Positions 1 through 11,700 of a DNA stretch of 64,000 bases are shown piece after piece. Positions within the stretch are counted from its first letter, which is position 1, and each line of letters begins with the position of its first letter. The stretch is from Aristolochia californica. Taxonomy: Eukaryota; Streptophyta; Magnoliopsida; Piperales; Aristolochiaceae. The notes below the pieces were generated by a model, which was not told where the DNA came from, did no database searches, and was given only the letters and a program-made list of their open reading frames with translations. The translations under genes and the position numbers were made by a program. Where the stretch lies: the NCBI GenBank assembly GCA_029961685.1, contig JARWKL010000005.1:434001-498000 (forward strand). Reading direction: 5' to 3'.

Positions 1-1
1 A

Positions 2-2125
2 ACCAACACACCAGCAACATTATGCACTCTCATGAACGAGGTATTTTCGGAATACTTGGACAAGTTTGTCGTTGTTCATTTGGATGATATTGTGGTGTAC
101 AACAAGAGTATAGATGAGCACAAAGAACATCTTCGAAAGGTATTCAAGAAATTGAGACACAATCAGGTGTATGTCAATGAAGAGAAGTGCTCGTTTGGGT
201 TGCAAGAGGTGTCCTTTCTTGGACATTGGATAGGGGAAGGACAAATATGGATGGACAGCAAGAAGGTAGAGGTTGTGCGTGACTGGTCAATCCCTACCAA
301 GGTGCGTGAGCTTAGAAGTTTTCTTGGTCTTGCAAATTATTATAGGAGGTTTATCAAGGGCTTCTCAGGTATAGCAGCCCACTTGACCGACCACCTCAAG
401 AACGACCAAAAGTGGCAGTAAACGGACTCATGCTAAAGACCATTCCAGTAGTTGAAGGACACCATGATGGTTGAACCAGTGTTACACCTTGCGGATTTCA
501 GCAAGTCATTTGAGGTACATACAGATGCTTCAAACTATGCCATTGGGGGTGTGCTAGAACAGGATGGACACCCAGTCGCTTACGAGAGTAAGAAGCTCAG
601 TGAAACTGAGCAACGGTATACTATACAAGAAATATAAATGACGACGCTAGTGCATTGTTTACATCTTTGGAGGCACTATCTTTTAGGCTCCAAATTTATT
701 GTAAGAACTGACAACGTCGCTTCTAACTACTTTCTTATGTAGAAAAAACTCAGTCCAAAGCAAACCCGATGGCAAGATTTATTGGCCGAGTTTGACTTTG
801 AGATGATGTACAAGGCGGAAAATGCCAATGGTGCTACCGACGCACTGAGCAGGAAGGTGGATGCACCTAACTCTTATGAGGAAGAGACCAACCAGAGTTT
901 GGCGCCCATAGCGCAACAAGCACCAGCATCATGCACGCATGCGATAGAGGAGAAGACTTGTGCGGCTGAATCCCCGCATACCGCAGCAATCGGCACTGGC
1001 TTCACGCGCACCATGAGCGGTGCGGTAGCAGCTGAACATGAAGAGGCGCGCGACGCGAACGTAGGCGCAGGAGATATGCTCTTTGCGCAAAGCAATAGCA
1101 CGCGCATGGAAGACCATCTTGGCACAAAAACAGAAAATGAGATTTTGCGATTACAAGCCTTAGCAGTAATTACACAAGTTGGTACAGAGTTGCTAGAAAG
1201 GATTCGCATTGGACTTCGCCAACACGCCCAAGCTTACAGCATTGTACAAGTTGCGGCCTTGGGCGAGACGAGAAGATTCTGGCTTGACGACGGATTACTC
1301 AAAACCAAAGGTAATCAACTTTATGTGTCTAAGTACGATAACCTCTTGAGGAAATGCCATGATACCTTATGGACAGGACATCCAAGCCAAATAAGGACAT
1401 TGGCTTTGCTGTCTGGCCAGTATTATTGGCCAGACATGGAGAATGATGTGGAGGAGTTTGTGCGCACGTGTCTTATTTTTCAATAAGATAAGATTGAACA
1501 ACGCAAGCCTAGGGGTTTGCTACAACCCGTACCTATTCCAAAGCGGTCGTGGGAGTCTGTTTCAATGCACTTCGTCTCAAGATTACGTAAGAAGGATGTG
1601 CTGGCATCTATCATGGTGGTGGTAGACAGATTTACTAAGTTTGGTACATTCGTAGCAGTGCCAAGTGATTGTACAGCAGACGAAACAGTTAGAGTGTTCA
1701 TGGCACATGTGGTGAAGCTTTGGGGTTTGCCCACAATGATCATCAGTGATCGTGACCCCAAATTCACAGGGAAATTCTGGACCGAGTTATTCAAGCTATT
1801 GGGAACATCTCTAAATTTTTTCACTAGTTTTCATCCTCAAAGTGATGGCCAAACTAAGCGGGTAAATGCTTTGTTAGAATAGTACTTACGCCATTTTGTT
1901 GCAGCAAATCAGAAAAACTGGCCAGACTTGTTAGACGTGACCCAGTTTTCATACAATTTGCAGAAATTTAAATCAACCGGGCACAGTCCTTTCGAGTTGG
2001 CGACAAGACGACAACCTTTGGCTCCTATGGCTCTTTCCAGACACTTCATGGAAAAGTCCAGCAACTCATCAGCTGGCGAAGAGGAGGAAAGAGAAAACAG
2101 AGTTGGCACGGGTCTTATTGCATAA
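2..2125 (+). pseudogene. Chromovirus pol pseudogene: RT end, RNase H, integrase
   Basis: One reading frame from base 2 to 2125 gives recognisable pol sequence broken by stops at 419, 434, 449, 635, 740, 1484 and 1880. The RT palm end covers 2-420, with the catalytic box reading HLDD instead of the usual YLDD. RNase H covers about 470-840, with the HTDAS box and a terminal DALSR. The integrase zinc-binding H2C2 segment is at 1350-1480 and the integrase core at 1517-2020. In the core, the usual first catalytic Asp of the SMDF box is His (SMHF), the SDRD Asp is kept, and the Glu of the usual GQTER box is Lys. The copy is therefore non-functional both by nonsense codons and by active-site loss. 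Confidence 0.85.
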
Positions 2126-2608
2126 GGTAGCTAAAAAGATGAAGAAACATGCTGATTTGACGAGGAAGGCGTCTTCTTTTAATATTGGTGACCAGGTCCT
2201 TCTCAAACTCATACTTGAACAATTTCGTCACCTAAGAAGCAAGAACAAAGGTCTTTTGAAGAAATATGAAGGACTTTTTCCTATCATTGAACGTGTGGGC
2301 ACCCTCGCCTACAAATTGTAGCTGCCAAAAAGGTTTAAGTTCCACAACGTTTTTCATGTATCAAAACTTAAACCTTATTTTGAATACCCGAACCCGGATA
2401 GAATAGTTGACCCAAAAACTCCCATGGATATATCTACTACCTTTGACAATAGGGTAGAGTATATTATTGCAGACTGAGAGGAACGCCAAAGGGGCAAGCC
2501 CCGGAGGACGCAATACTTGGTCAAGTGGCAGGGTCAACCGGAAAGCAAGGCAACATGGCAAGACGTTGCTGAGTTATGGCAGTTGAAAAAGAAGGTAGCC
2601 GACTATCG
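2103..2608 (+). pseudogene. Chromovirus pol C-terminus with chromodomain
   Basis: Reading continues one frame over after an indel near 2085-2103. The translation begins ARVLLHKVAKKMKK, passes the GDQVLLK motif (the conserved post-integrase GPY/F-like module) and a FHNVFHVSKLKPY segment, and ends with a chromodomain, YLVKWQGQPESKATW, at about 2511-2555. A chromodomain there is characteristic of chromoviruses and is thought to direct integration to marked heterochromatin. In-frame stops at about 2319-2321 and 2475-2477 confirm that it is dead. Confidence 0.8.
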
Positions 2609-2893
2609 CCAGGGGTTGCAGACGAGGGCGTCTGTCTTATGGCGGTGGGAGTATGAGACGAAGGATGAAACCATGGTGTGGCCAGACATCAAGGTCGAAG
2701 ACTGTGCAAGTCCAATGCACAATAATAGCAACAACAGCCAAGGCCAAGTGCAATGGCACGACCCAGAGGGGTGCACATATATGGTTGGCCCGGCATGAGC
2801 TACAGCAAAAGAAGACACCCTTGAGCTTGCCAAGCAACAAGGCGTGCAACAACCCCAGCCCAAACACAAGGCAGCACGCCAACAGACACTCTA

Positions 2894-3083
2894 GGCGGGT
2901 CGAAATAGGGTTGCGCGCGACTAGGATTCCAGGCAGATCGAAATGGGGTTGCGCATGACTAGGATTCCAGGCATATCGAAATGGGGTTGCGTGCGACCAG
3001 GACTCCAGGCGGGTCGAAATGGGGTTGCGCGCGACTAAGACTCCAAGCGAATAAAAATAGGGTTGCACGTAGTTAGGACTCCA
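2894..3083 (+). repeat. 38-bp tandem repeat, five copies, in retroelement tail
   Basis: Five head-to-tail 38-bp units begin at 2894, 2932, 2970, 3008 and 3046. Each has the core TCGAAATGGGGTTGCG followed by a GACTAGGA-type stretch and ends in TCCA. Units 1-4 are very similar and unit 5 is diverged. Shortened copies that keep only the GCGCGACCAGGACTCCA half continue to about 3150. The array lies in the GC-rich tail just upstream of the LTR promoter. Confidence 0.85.
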
Positions 3084-3267
3084 AGCAAGCGCGCGACCAG
3101 GACTCCAAGCGCATCCGCAGGCGCACGCAACCCGGACTCCAGGCGCATCCTGACGCGTGTGAAGTGGGGTTTCAAAGGTGCCCGCGCGACCAGGGCGCCT
3201 CAGACGCCAGAATTCGGATTTTTAGGATCTGGCGGATTTCTAGGCGTTTTTAAATATTTCTAAAGGC

Positions 3268-3276
3268 TATAAATAG
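3268..3276 (+). promoter_or_regulatory. TATA box of the putative LTR
   Basis: TATAAATAG sits in GGCTATAAATAGAGGGGCC, about 110 bp after the repeat array. It is followed by CT-rich leader-like sequence. This is the usual layout of a plant LTR U3/R junction. It supports calling this stretch an LTR, but it also looks like any strong plant TATA box. Confidence 0.5.
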
Positions 3277-3597
3277 AGGGGCCTCTCCCATTGTAAGGAG
3301 GTCGAAAAATTTTTAGCATTCTTTGCTCTTCAAGTGTATAGAGAGAGTTTTAGCCTTTGGCCTTCAAGAGTGTTTGACCACCCTTTGTAATGTTGTCTTC
3401 TCAATACAAAGTTGGTTTTTCTCTTCTATATCTTTGGTTTTTTCGTTGTCCTTTTTGACTTATAACTTCTAGTGTGAAGTATTGGTTGGAGGATCCGAGG
3501 CTCAAGGAGGCTGACTAGTTTTTGGGAAGAACTAGGCTGCACGGGGTAGATATTCCGCTTGGCTAGACGGACCTAGCCTAAATCTAACCACGTGACA

Positions 3598-3930
3598 ATT
3601 AAGCTTAATACTTAATAGATTCTTATTTAAATTTTTTTATGAAAATTCCCCATATATATATAAGATTATATATGATAAAATTTAAATATTTTAAAATCAA
3701 AAGTGACACATAAACTGCCACGTCAACCGGCACACTGTGATTACTAGACTCCCTAATTGGTTCCTTCTTCCCCAGCAAATCCATGCATGACATTTATTAT
3801 CGAGAATTACAGTTACTGAAAAGAAAAAAGCCTCTGGACGTAAAAAAAGAAGAAGAAGAAGATTTTACATATGGAAATCCCTTGTCTACGCTGTTTCAAA
3901 CGCTTGCGACGATCACACGATGAAGACGAG
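3598..3930. other. Short intergenic: retroelement edge to MADS-box 3' end
   Basis: AT-rich sequence with no coding signal. It contains a purine run (AAAAAAGAAGAAGAAGAAGA) at about 3843-3862, just beyond the MADS-box stop codon. This is probably the 3' UTR and terminator of that minus-strand gene. Confidence 0.5.
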
Positions 3931-4671
3931 TTAAATGTCACCCATGAAAGCATCGAACCAGGAGTTCGGATCTACAAATGGGATCAGAGCCTCGTTTTCA
4001 TTTGCCACTCCCTGCTGTTCATGCGGGTTCATCATCTCCACCAGCCATTGCTGCCTCTGCAACGCCTCCATGGCCGCCTGCAATGTTGTCGCCTCGCCGT
4101 TACCTGGTTTATGATCGTTTATATCCAACCTGTTCACTTTCCCCCTCGCTGCCGCCCAAAAGCCAGGAGTCTCCTTGGCAGCCTGTGGTAGACTCTCAGT
4201 CCGTTTGATCTTTTCCATCCTCTGCTGCACAGCCTTTGCCTTGGTCTCAGTCCTCGTCCTCAGTTCCGTGAGGTCTTCAATGGTCAAGTCCTCCAAGCTC
4301 CGCCCTCTGAGACACTGATACATAAGCGCGTCCATCTCCATCTCCCGATTCTCCGTCTTCCATCTTTTCGCCTGCTCCTTCAGCTTCCCGATCTTCTGCC
4401 GGAAGAACCCCTCCTGGTTCATCATCTTCTTCTCCTGGTCCATCTCCGGCAGCGTCTTGAACTTCAGGAGAATGCGTTGGGCCTCATGTACCGACGGCCA
4501 CGCCTCCGGCTGCGGCTCGTTCGGCCCGAACACTAGCGCGCTCGCCTCCACCCCGCAAAGGGTGCTCAGCTCGCTCACCTTCTTCAACAGCCCCTTCTTC
4601 CTCTTCTTGTACGTCGCCTTCCTAGCTGCATCATTGATGATCCACGCGAGCTTCACCTTCTTCCTCGCCAT
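3931..4671 (-). CDS. Type I (M-gamma, AGL80-like) MADS-box transcription factor
   Basis: Intronless 246-aa protein. The start at 4671 gives MARKKVKLAWI, the normal start of the family; the frame is open for 33 further codons upstream, but those residues are not MADS-like. Residues 1-60 are an SRF-type MADS DNA-binding domain (KATYKKRKKGLLKKVSELSTLCG). Residues 61-90 carry the EAWPS and KTLPEMDQEKKMMNQEGF motifs typical of AGL80/AGL62-class M-gamma proteins. A charged, probably coiled-coil stretch follows at about 90-165. These nuclear factors usually act in the female gametophyte or endosperm as heterodimers with M-alpha partners; that role is inferred from the family. A TATA-like CTATTTATA lies only 39-47 bp upstream of the ATG, so the 5' UTR may be extremely short. 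It neighbours retroelement debris, but the reading frame is intact. Confidence 0.9.
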   Translation of the reverse strand: MARKKVKLAWIINDAARKATYKKRKKGLLKKVSELSTLCGVEASALVFGPNEPQPEAWPSVHEAQRILLKFKTLPEMDQEKKMMNQEGFFRQKIGKLKEQAKRWKTENREMEMDALMYQCLRGRSLEDLTIEDLTELRTRTETKAKAVQQRMEKIKRTESLPQAAKETPGFWAAARGKVNRLDINDHKPGNGEATTLQAAMEALQRQQWLVEMMNPHEQQGVANENEALIPFVDPNSWFDAFMGDI

Positions 4672-7600
4672 GAAAGCGCCACTGGGTGCTCGCATCCTTC
4701 CCGCCCGAGTATAAATAGAGGCACCAGAAGTGAAGAGATCACAGCCGGATATGATGAAGGGAGGCGACACAGGAGAAATTAATGGTGTAATAAATCGTTT
4801 TCTTCCATTTTTAGACTGGGAAATCTCTTTGACTAAATACTGAGATTTGGGAGCTCAGCGATGGCGGAGGTGATGTGGGTTGACAACCCATGTTTAGAGG
4901 GAAAATTAATGTCAAACGTCTCGTTTTATTGAAGATTTTCAGAGAATTTGCAGAGGGAACGAGGGCGAAGCAAGTTTGCAGGGAATGCAGAATTTATGGC
5001 CGTGGTTAGCACGTGCATGCATGCAGTTAGTTGCTAGTGTTACAGCTGAGCTCGGGTTGGGGATTTTCGTGGCTGGTTCATTCACAGGTGTTTGACATTA
5101 AAAACAAGGTAAATAGCAGTAAATAAAATTAATTAATTAATATCATATATTAATCAATATTTTATTTTCCGTTTTTGTTCTATTTAAAGGGCATTTTGTG
5201 TCATTACGCATAAATAAATAATAGGATATTTACATGTGTTTGACAATGAAAAAACAAATCATAGTCATTATTTTGGTATTAAATTCATTATTTATGTGGA
5301 GAAGTGAATCACTTTTTTTCATTTTGTGCCATCACAAAAGAATAAAATGATGTAATTTTCATAGATATTTGACAACAAAAAAATTATAATTTTTTTACTA
5401 ATTTGATTAATATTCAATTTATTCGTCTTTTTTTTTGTTATTTTTTAAAGAACTTAAACAATAGGCCATGTTAGTGCATTTATTTTAATAAATACACTTT
5501 TAGGGATTACTAGTGCCTTATATTTTCTAACGGGAAATTCTTATCAGAAAAAGGCCGAAAAATCATATGAAAAAGTTTTAATAAGTATTTAACAATTTAT
5601 ACTATAATACTTTCAACTCTAGTCAAATTTTTATGGTAATTTTGTTTTTTATTTTTTATTTTATTAAAAAATTATCAAATAAGTATAGTAATATTCGAGA
5701 TAAATTATTAATTGATTTATATTTATATTTTAAAAGGTACTAACATACCATTTAATTTTCTTTAGAATTTTTTTAAAAAAAATCATTTAATTTCCTAATA
5801 AGACACATGTCATCGTAGCGTATTTTCTAAAGAATACTAAAAAGATATTTATAATAAAAATATGTTTCTAGCATACTTACAGGATACATTTATAATTAAA
5901 AATTTTTACCATTAAAATCACATACTTTCTCAAGTAAGATTTTTCAGATAGAAATTTTTTTAATTAATAACTAACAATTGATATTGCAATACTTCGGACA
6001 ACTTTTCATTAAAAATTATATTTAATATTTCATTTTATTTAAATTTTATCGAATTAGTATGATAATATATGAGAGTTTGTTCTTTCTTTTTAAGATACCG
6101 TTTGTATTATCATATAAAAATAAAACGACAGTGAGAGCCTTCTCTTTTATCGGTTCATAGTCTATTTTTACTCTTTTTCATCTTGTAATAAGATAAAGAA
6201 TAATCAACAAAAACATATCGATAAACTTCAATGTTTTTTTTAATTTTCAGTTCATATTGGATCATCTTTGTCAACTTTCTGATCTTTCTAAGAGATTTCA
6301 GAGTTCTGGGTTTATATTTTTTCAGTGGATATGAACCCACAGCTGAAATTCAAGCAATCTCCTTCTGCCCTGTTCACCTCAGCTCCATGCGGCAGATAGG
6401 TTTGCCATCGAAAGGCACCTGCTGCTGACTCAGATACAGAATCTGAATGCAGTTCTTGAAGAAAATGAATAGCCATGAATTCAAATCTTAGTACGGATGT
6501 GTGTTCTTCTCCATTGGAAACTCGTACCATGAAATAAAGTCCCATCAGAAGAAAGGATTCTCATCAAAGTAGAGATCTCAGATGACCATCGTGAGAATTT
6601 AATCCAATCTCATCACATGGAAGCAAATCAGTTAAACAGGAAGTATGAAAGTGAAGAATAGGGCATTTGTAGATGCAACCTGTAAAGCAATAGTACAAAT
6701 TGTTTTGAAAACACCTTATATCAGATCTCATCACATGGAACCGTGGGAAAAAAATGTCAACAGTTCGAATGACTCAAGCAAGATATAGAAGAATTTAGGC
6801 ATTTGTAGACGCAATCTGCAAATCAACAGCACAGATTGCCTGGAAAACACCGTTTTTTATATCAGAGAAGGTCTTCTAGAAGAGCTGAAACGAAAAGCCT
6901 CTTCCCTCTTTCTATCCTTCTCCACAACTTTCGAAGGATAGACGAAAAAATCTCTTATCTGCGTCCTACCTGCAGAAATGTCTACGAAAAGCCCCTTCCC
7001 TCTTCGTCTCCACCACTACTAAAAAACAAAATTAAAAAATCGGTTCTCCTCGTTTCATCTGAAGAAATGTCAGAAGGATGGTAAGCGATTTGTCAACGAA
7101 AGCATGACAATCGACCAGTTTCTTCTTTGTTGTTCGATTTTGCTACAGCCCGCTAGGGCGATTTCAAGAAACTGGGTATTCGAATCTTTCCGCCCCATCT
7201 CTTGGTACATGTAGCCGAAGACGACCAGAAAAGCTGGAAACAGAATATCGAATCACATGGAAATATAAAAAAGAAATCGAGACTTGAAACGCTTAATGGG
7301 GTAGATGTAAACGAAGAACACATAGAGAAGCCATGGAGGCGGCGACCGAGAGCATTTCGTAACCCTAAAGGAAATGTCGTTTGTGAAGAGGGCGACGACT
7401 GTTCTTATAAAGGACTCAAAGGCCATTTCGGATCCGCTCCCGGACCTTCCGATTACTCGAGAAAAAAACATCTAGTGGAAAAATAGGTTAAAATCTAAAC
7501 AGTTAAATATCTATATTTCACTATTTTTTGGAATTTAAAATTAAAGAGAGATCTATATAAAATAAAAATTTATTCAAATATGTTGATTCTTAGGTTTCAT

Positions 7601-8720
7601 CCTTCATGGCTGAAACCTAATTGGGTTTATTGGGTTAAACCCTAAACTGTTAGAGTTTGGCTTTTTACTCTCTAACAGGTTGACCTTTTCAGGAGTATTG
7701 GCTAAAATTTTGACATAAACACCATAACATGAAAGTATTTTTAAGTAATATATCGGGTTTTTTATATTTCTAAGAAAAAATAGATCTATTTTAGAACAAT
7801 CTTTTTATCATGCATTTCTTATAAAAATGCATGTTTACAAAAAAAAATAAAAAAATCTAATGCTTTTTACAGATTTTTGGTTGAAATTTCTTTTGAAAAA
7901 ACTTTAGTTTTGGCCTAGGGTTATAGTAATTAATGTTTGTAGATGAAATATAGGTAAAATCATTCTATAATATTAATTATTTATGTCAAAAAGTCTCCCC
8001 AAGATGTCACACCTTGCAATTTTGGGGGTGAGACAATACATCTACTATTGGGATGGGGGATGGATGCATCTTCGACGATAAGCATATCAAAATACTGACA
8101 CTAGTGCGACAAGAAAATGAGCTTAAGGGTTAGGGTTTAGACTTTAGGATTTAAAGATATATTTTATCAGTACGCCATGGGGATGAATCTCTATTACAAA
8201 TAAGGAATGGTGGGAGATGAAGACCTCTCCTTCTTGCCCCTTTCTCCACATAGGGTTCATCTTGATTCAGTTATACCAGATCTGGTTTTTGCAACTATTA
8301 TGTGAACTATATTTTGATTCCATGTAATTTATTTAGAATCATTATTGCTTCAAACTAAAAACTTAAATGTGTAATGAATACAATGCCAAATCATGAATTA
8401 GTAACTGCATCCAATCTCTCAGAAATAGTATCAACCCTTATTCCATGGTATTTCCATGAGATTCCTCTTTGTTATTCTTAACCAAGTCCCCGAGAGGGCT
8501 TAGTTGATCCATGATTTATGTTTCATCTTTCTTTTGCTTCAACTAATTTGATTACAAATCAGATGATAATTGATACAACAAAAGAGAACTGAAGTAACCT
8601 GCTCAGTGAAACACTGCCCAGTAGACTGAAAACATAGTACTGATTCAGAAATAAAGAGAAGACAACCTTTATTTGCTTCCGAGGGCCAAAATTGGGGAGA
8701 AGTTTCCTGACACAGTTATG
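4672..8720. other. AT-rich intergenic region without a convincing gene
   Basis: About 4 kb between the MADS-box start and the PUR3 stop. 4770-6230 is very AT-rich with no coding signal. 6310-7490 is less AT-rich and contains a diverged tandem duplication. It also has short open frames (6312-6545 minus, 77 codons; 7202-7486 plus, 94 codons) with no recognisable domain and no clear splice partners. 7490-8720 is AT-rich, and its last 300 bp probably include the PUR3 3' UTR. The 6310-7490 block could be a decayed non-autonomous element; I cannot assign it. Confidence 0.6.
6607..6866. repeat. Diverged tandem duplication, two copies of about 120-140 bp
   Basis: Both copies begin with ATCTCATCACATGGAA (6607 and 6725). 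They then share GGCATTTGTAGA(T/C)GCAA, a CAAATTGTTT/AGATTGCCTG-type stretch and GAAAACACC, and end in TATATCAGA. The second copy carries extra bases before its end. Confidence 0.65.
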
Positions 8721-11700
8721 CTAGTAGTACAAAGTTGGATTTTCTCTGCTTTGTATTACAGGAACTCCATCTTGCCTCCAAACTACTCGATCCTCACAGA
8801 GTGCTGCAACAACTTCAACATAAAGCTTATGTTCCTGCAAGAAATCTCATCAAATAACATATCAATATAGAAATTGAACTAAAGAGAGTGCTACAACAAA
8901 ACGAAGAATATTATGTATCTGCGCGGATAAATCATCTGGTTTCTGGGGATTTTATAGCTTATTTGAAAATAATAAGCAGATTATTTGTAATCAGCAGTGG
9001 TGGGCATATAGTGGGATTTCTATGTTTTAATAAAAAATTTGCCTGAGACAAGCTGATTCAACCTGATACTCGATACCTATCGATTTTAAGAGTCCCGATA
9101 TGAAACATGAGACACCAACCCCTGGTATTCAGCAAGAAAGACAAACTTAAGGTTGGCATTTGAGTCAAATTATTGACTGGCCAGGTTTACAGTGAAAGAA
9201 ACACGGGATGCTCGAACATCATATGAGTAAAAGCTGGTAAAACTTTCTTTCTTTTTTTTCTTTTTTTGGTGAGAATACCCTCCATGTCTTTGTCCCATAT
9301 CTGCACACATGTATAACTTTGGATTTCACTACAAAAGTTCAACATACATATCTCAAAATTCTCAGACAGCATTTACATGAACGGGCTTTAGATAATGATC
9401 ATTGGATCACAAAGAACAAAGCTATAATGACTTCTTGAAGATGCATGACGCCCACTATTTTCTTACTTTATTTCTGGTAGGATCTTGGCATTTCCTTAAA
9501 AAAAAAGGAAATGATTAAACATAAAGTTAGCATTTTTCCAATAAAAGCATGTTATGGCTTTACTTTGGTTCAAATTTTGGCAAAAAGATAATACGTAAAT
9601 TGAGAATGACAGGATATAAAAGAAAATCTGAACTTACGTACCTCATGAAGGACCCTTGCAGCCAGCTGCTCAGCAGAATCATTAGCCATCACTGGTATGA
9701 CCCTCTGAGCAAGAATTCGGCCAGTATCATAATGTTCATCTACAAAATGAATTGTAGGACCAGAATATCTGCCAGAAAGAAAATAATATCATCATAAATG
9801 CATATACAGGAACACCTTGCAGGATATAATCCCTGAAAACCAATTTTCCTTCTTCTAAGATTAATTTTTATGGCTAAAGAAGAAATATGGAAAACTAAGG
9901 TTTTGCTTTTGTTCTTTATTTAGTGAAATAAGAAGTCATTCTTAGGCTCAATTCCACTTGTGGTTTGAAATCCAAGATTCAAGTAAATTGAGAGACTCAT
10001 TTAAGTAAAATTTGTGTTATCAAAATCTGAATTTCAGTTTTTCAGAAAGCACTGCCTTGTCCTCAGCAAAAAGCTCTACCGGACTGAACCAGCTTTTTTG
10101 CTAGCCTAAGCCAAGCCGACTTTGGACTCTGTTTATTGTCTTCATGAGCCAACAAGCTGGAAAGAAATCCTATGCTGCTTGAGTCTGAAAGTATTCACAT
10201 CAGGTTTACATGCAAAGAAATATATGGCATTCTATATACAATAGATAGTATAAACAAACAGAACAACAGAAGAAAACTTAAGGCAGGAAAATAGGGGTTA
10301 AATACCCACACTGACATCAACACTCCATATTAGGTTCACAAGCATAAACTTGACTCAAGCTCAAAATAGAACTAAGTTTCACTTTTTGTTTTTTATTTGC
10401 AGTCTAGCTTGAAAATGAGGCAGCTTGGCTTAGCTTGGTTCCATTGAAGCATATATATGGTTTGTGGCCATGATGATGGCTGCTAAAAACATGTTCCTAT
10501 CATGCCAGAAGAAGACTAGCCAAACCCAGTTGCTTCAGGGCCGCATCCTCATTGAAGTATTCAGTAAACAAACCAACAATGCCCATTGCAGTGGAAAAGA
10601 AACAACTAGTGAATAGCTACAAGGCTATCTTACAAGATCATCACATAGGAGGCATAGAATCAAGGAAGACAGACCAATTCATAAATAAAGCTGACTGGTC
10701 ACTATGAAAACTATATTCCATCTCACCTAGCTCCTGATGCAATAACTGCTTTATGCACTTTTTTTCCATAGTAACCTTTGCCCCCAAAAGCTGGAAGAAG
10801 AGAAGGGTGGATGTTTATGATGGACTTTGGATAGGCCTGAACCAACTCCACTGGTATGAGTTTCAAGTAACCAGCTAGAAGAATAAAGTCGATCTCATAT
10901 TTCCTGTTCAAAAGTGCCACACCCATTTCAGAACTTCAATATGGAAAAAAGATTTCAGAAGTATTTCTTGTAAGAACTATAACAATAACAATATTTTCTT
11001 ATACAACATCAATACTAATAAAAAGTTCATATTTTTGGTGGATGGAAGGCCACCTTCATTAAATAGTTGCCCTAAACTTCAGTTTTAGCTTCATGCCTGA
11101 TACTCTGTCTGGGCTAGATTTAGTACGACCTAGATCCAGATTTGGTTGGGGCACTATTCTGAAATTAGTTATGAACAGGATTCAGATATTATCTTGCTGT
11201 GTGTAAAACAATGTCAACAAAAAACTGAATATGCCATTGCTAGTTTCACATTGGTTCCTTAAGTGTGCTGAAAGAGAGTATGGAGACCTTGTTCAACAAT
11301 CAGAATCACCTGACTGACAGTGATATGCTTTATGAGCATGCACACTGGACTGGAGAAAGGAGGACTTCATAATCTACATAAAAAATAAAAAATAAAAAAT
11401 AAGAAAAAAAAAGTTCATATCTTTACCATGTCTTTTTCTCAATTTTTTATTTGGCCAGGGACTCGTGATGTTTTATTTTGAAGTCTACGTCATACTCCCT
11501 AAGGGGAATTAAACCCCATACTACATAATTTTTGCATTAATTTGAATAGTTCGACCTCGTATAATCACAGAAGCAGCATACTAGAGTGGAGAGACAATGA
11601 ACCAAAATAAGTGATGTACATGGTGGGTGATTCTGATGAGCTGCAGAGGCAAATTAGAAAGGCCGAGTTATGTGCACCATTGCAGCTCATCTCCTACTGA

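Larger units (their letters stand above)
1..3597 (+). mobile_element. Decayed Ty3/gypsy chromovirus, 3' part
   Basis: The order reverse transcriptase, RNase H, integrase, chromodomain is diagnostic of a Ty3/gypsy chromovirus (a plant LTR retrotransposon). The window begins inside the RT domain, so gag, protease and the 5' LTR are outside it. The coding part carries at least seven in-frame stops and a frameshift. After the chromodomain, from about 2800, comes a GC-rich tail with 38-bp tandem repeats and a promoter-like TATA segment, then sequence ending in TGACA at about 3597. I read this tail as the 3' LTR, but without the 5' copy its exact borders cannot be fixed, so the right end is an estimate. 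Confidence 0.85.

Noticed and set aside
7202..7486. 94-codon plus-strand open frame
   Set aside because: No domain, no splice partner and low-complexity charged composition. It is kept only as part of the unassigned block.
8120..8160. Telomere-like TTAGGGTTTAG sequence
   Set aside because: Only one or two imperfect units, with no array. Short telo-box-like sequences are common in plant intergenic DNA.
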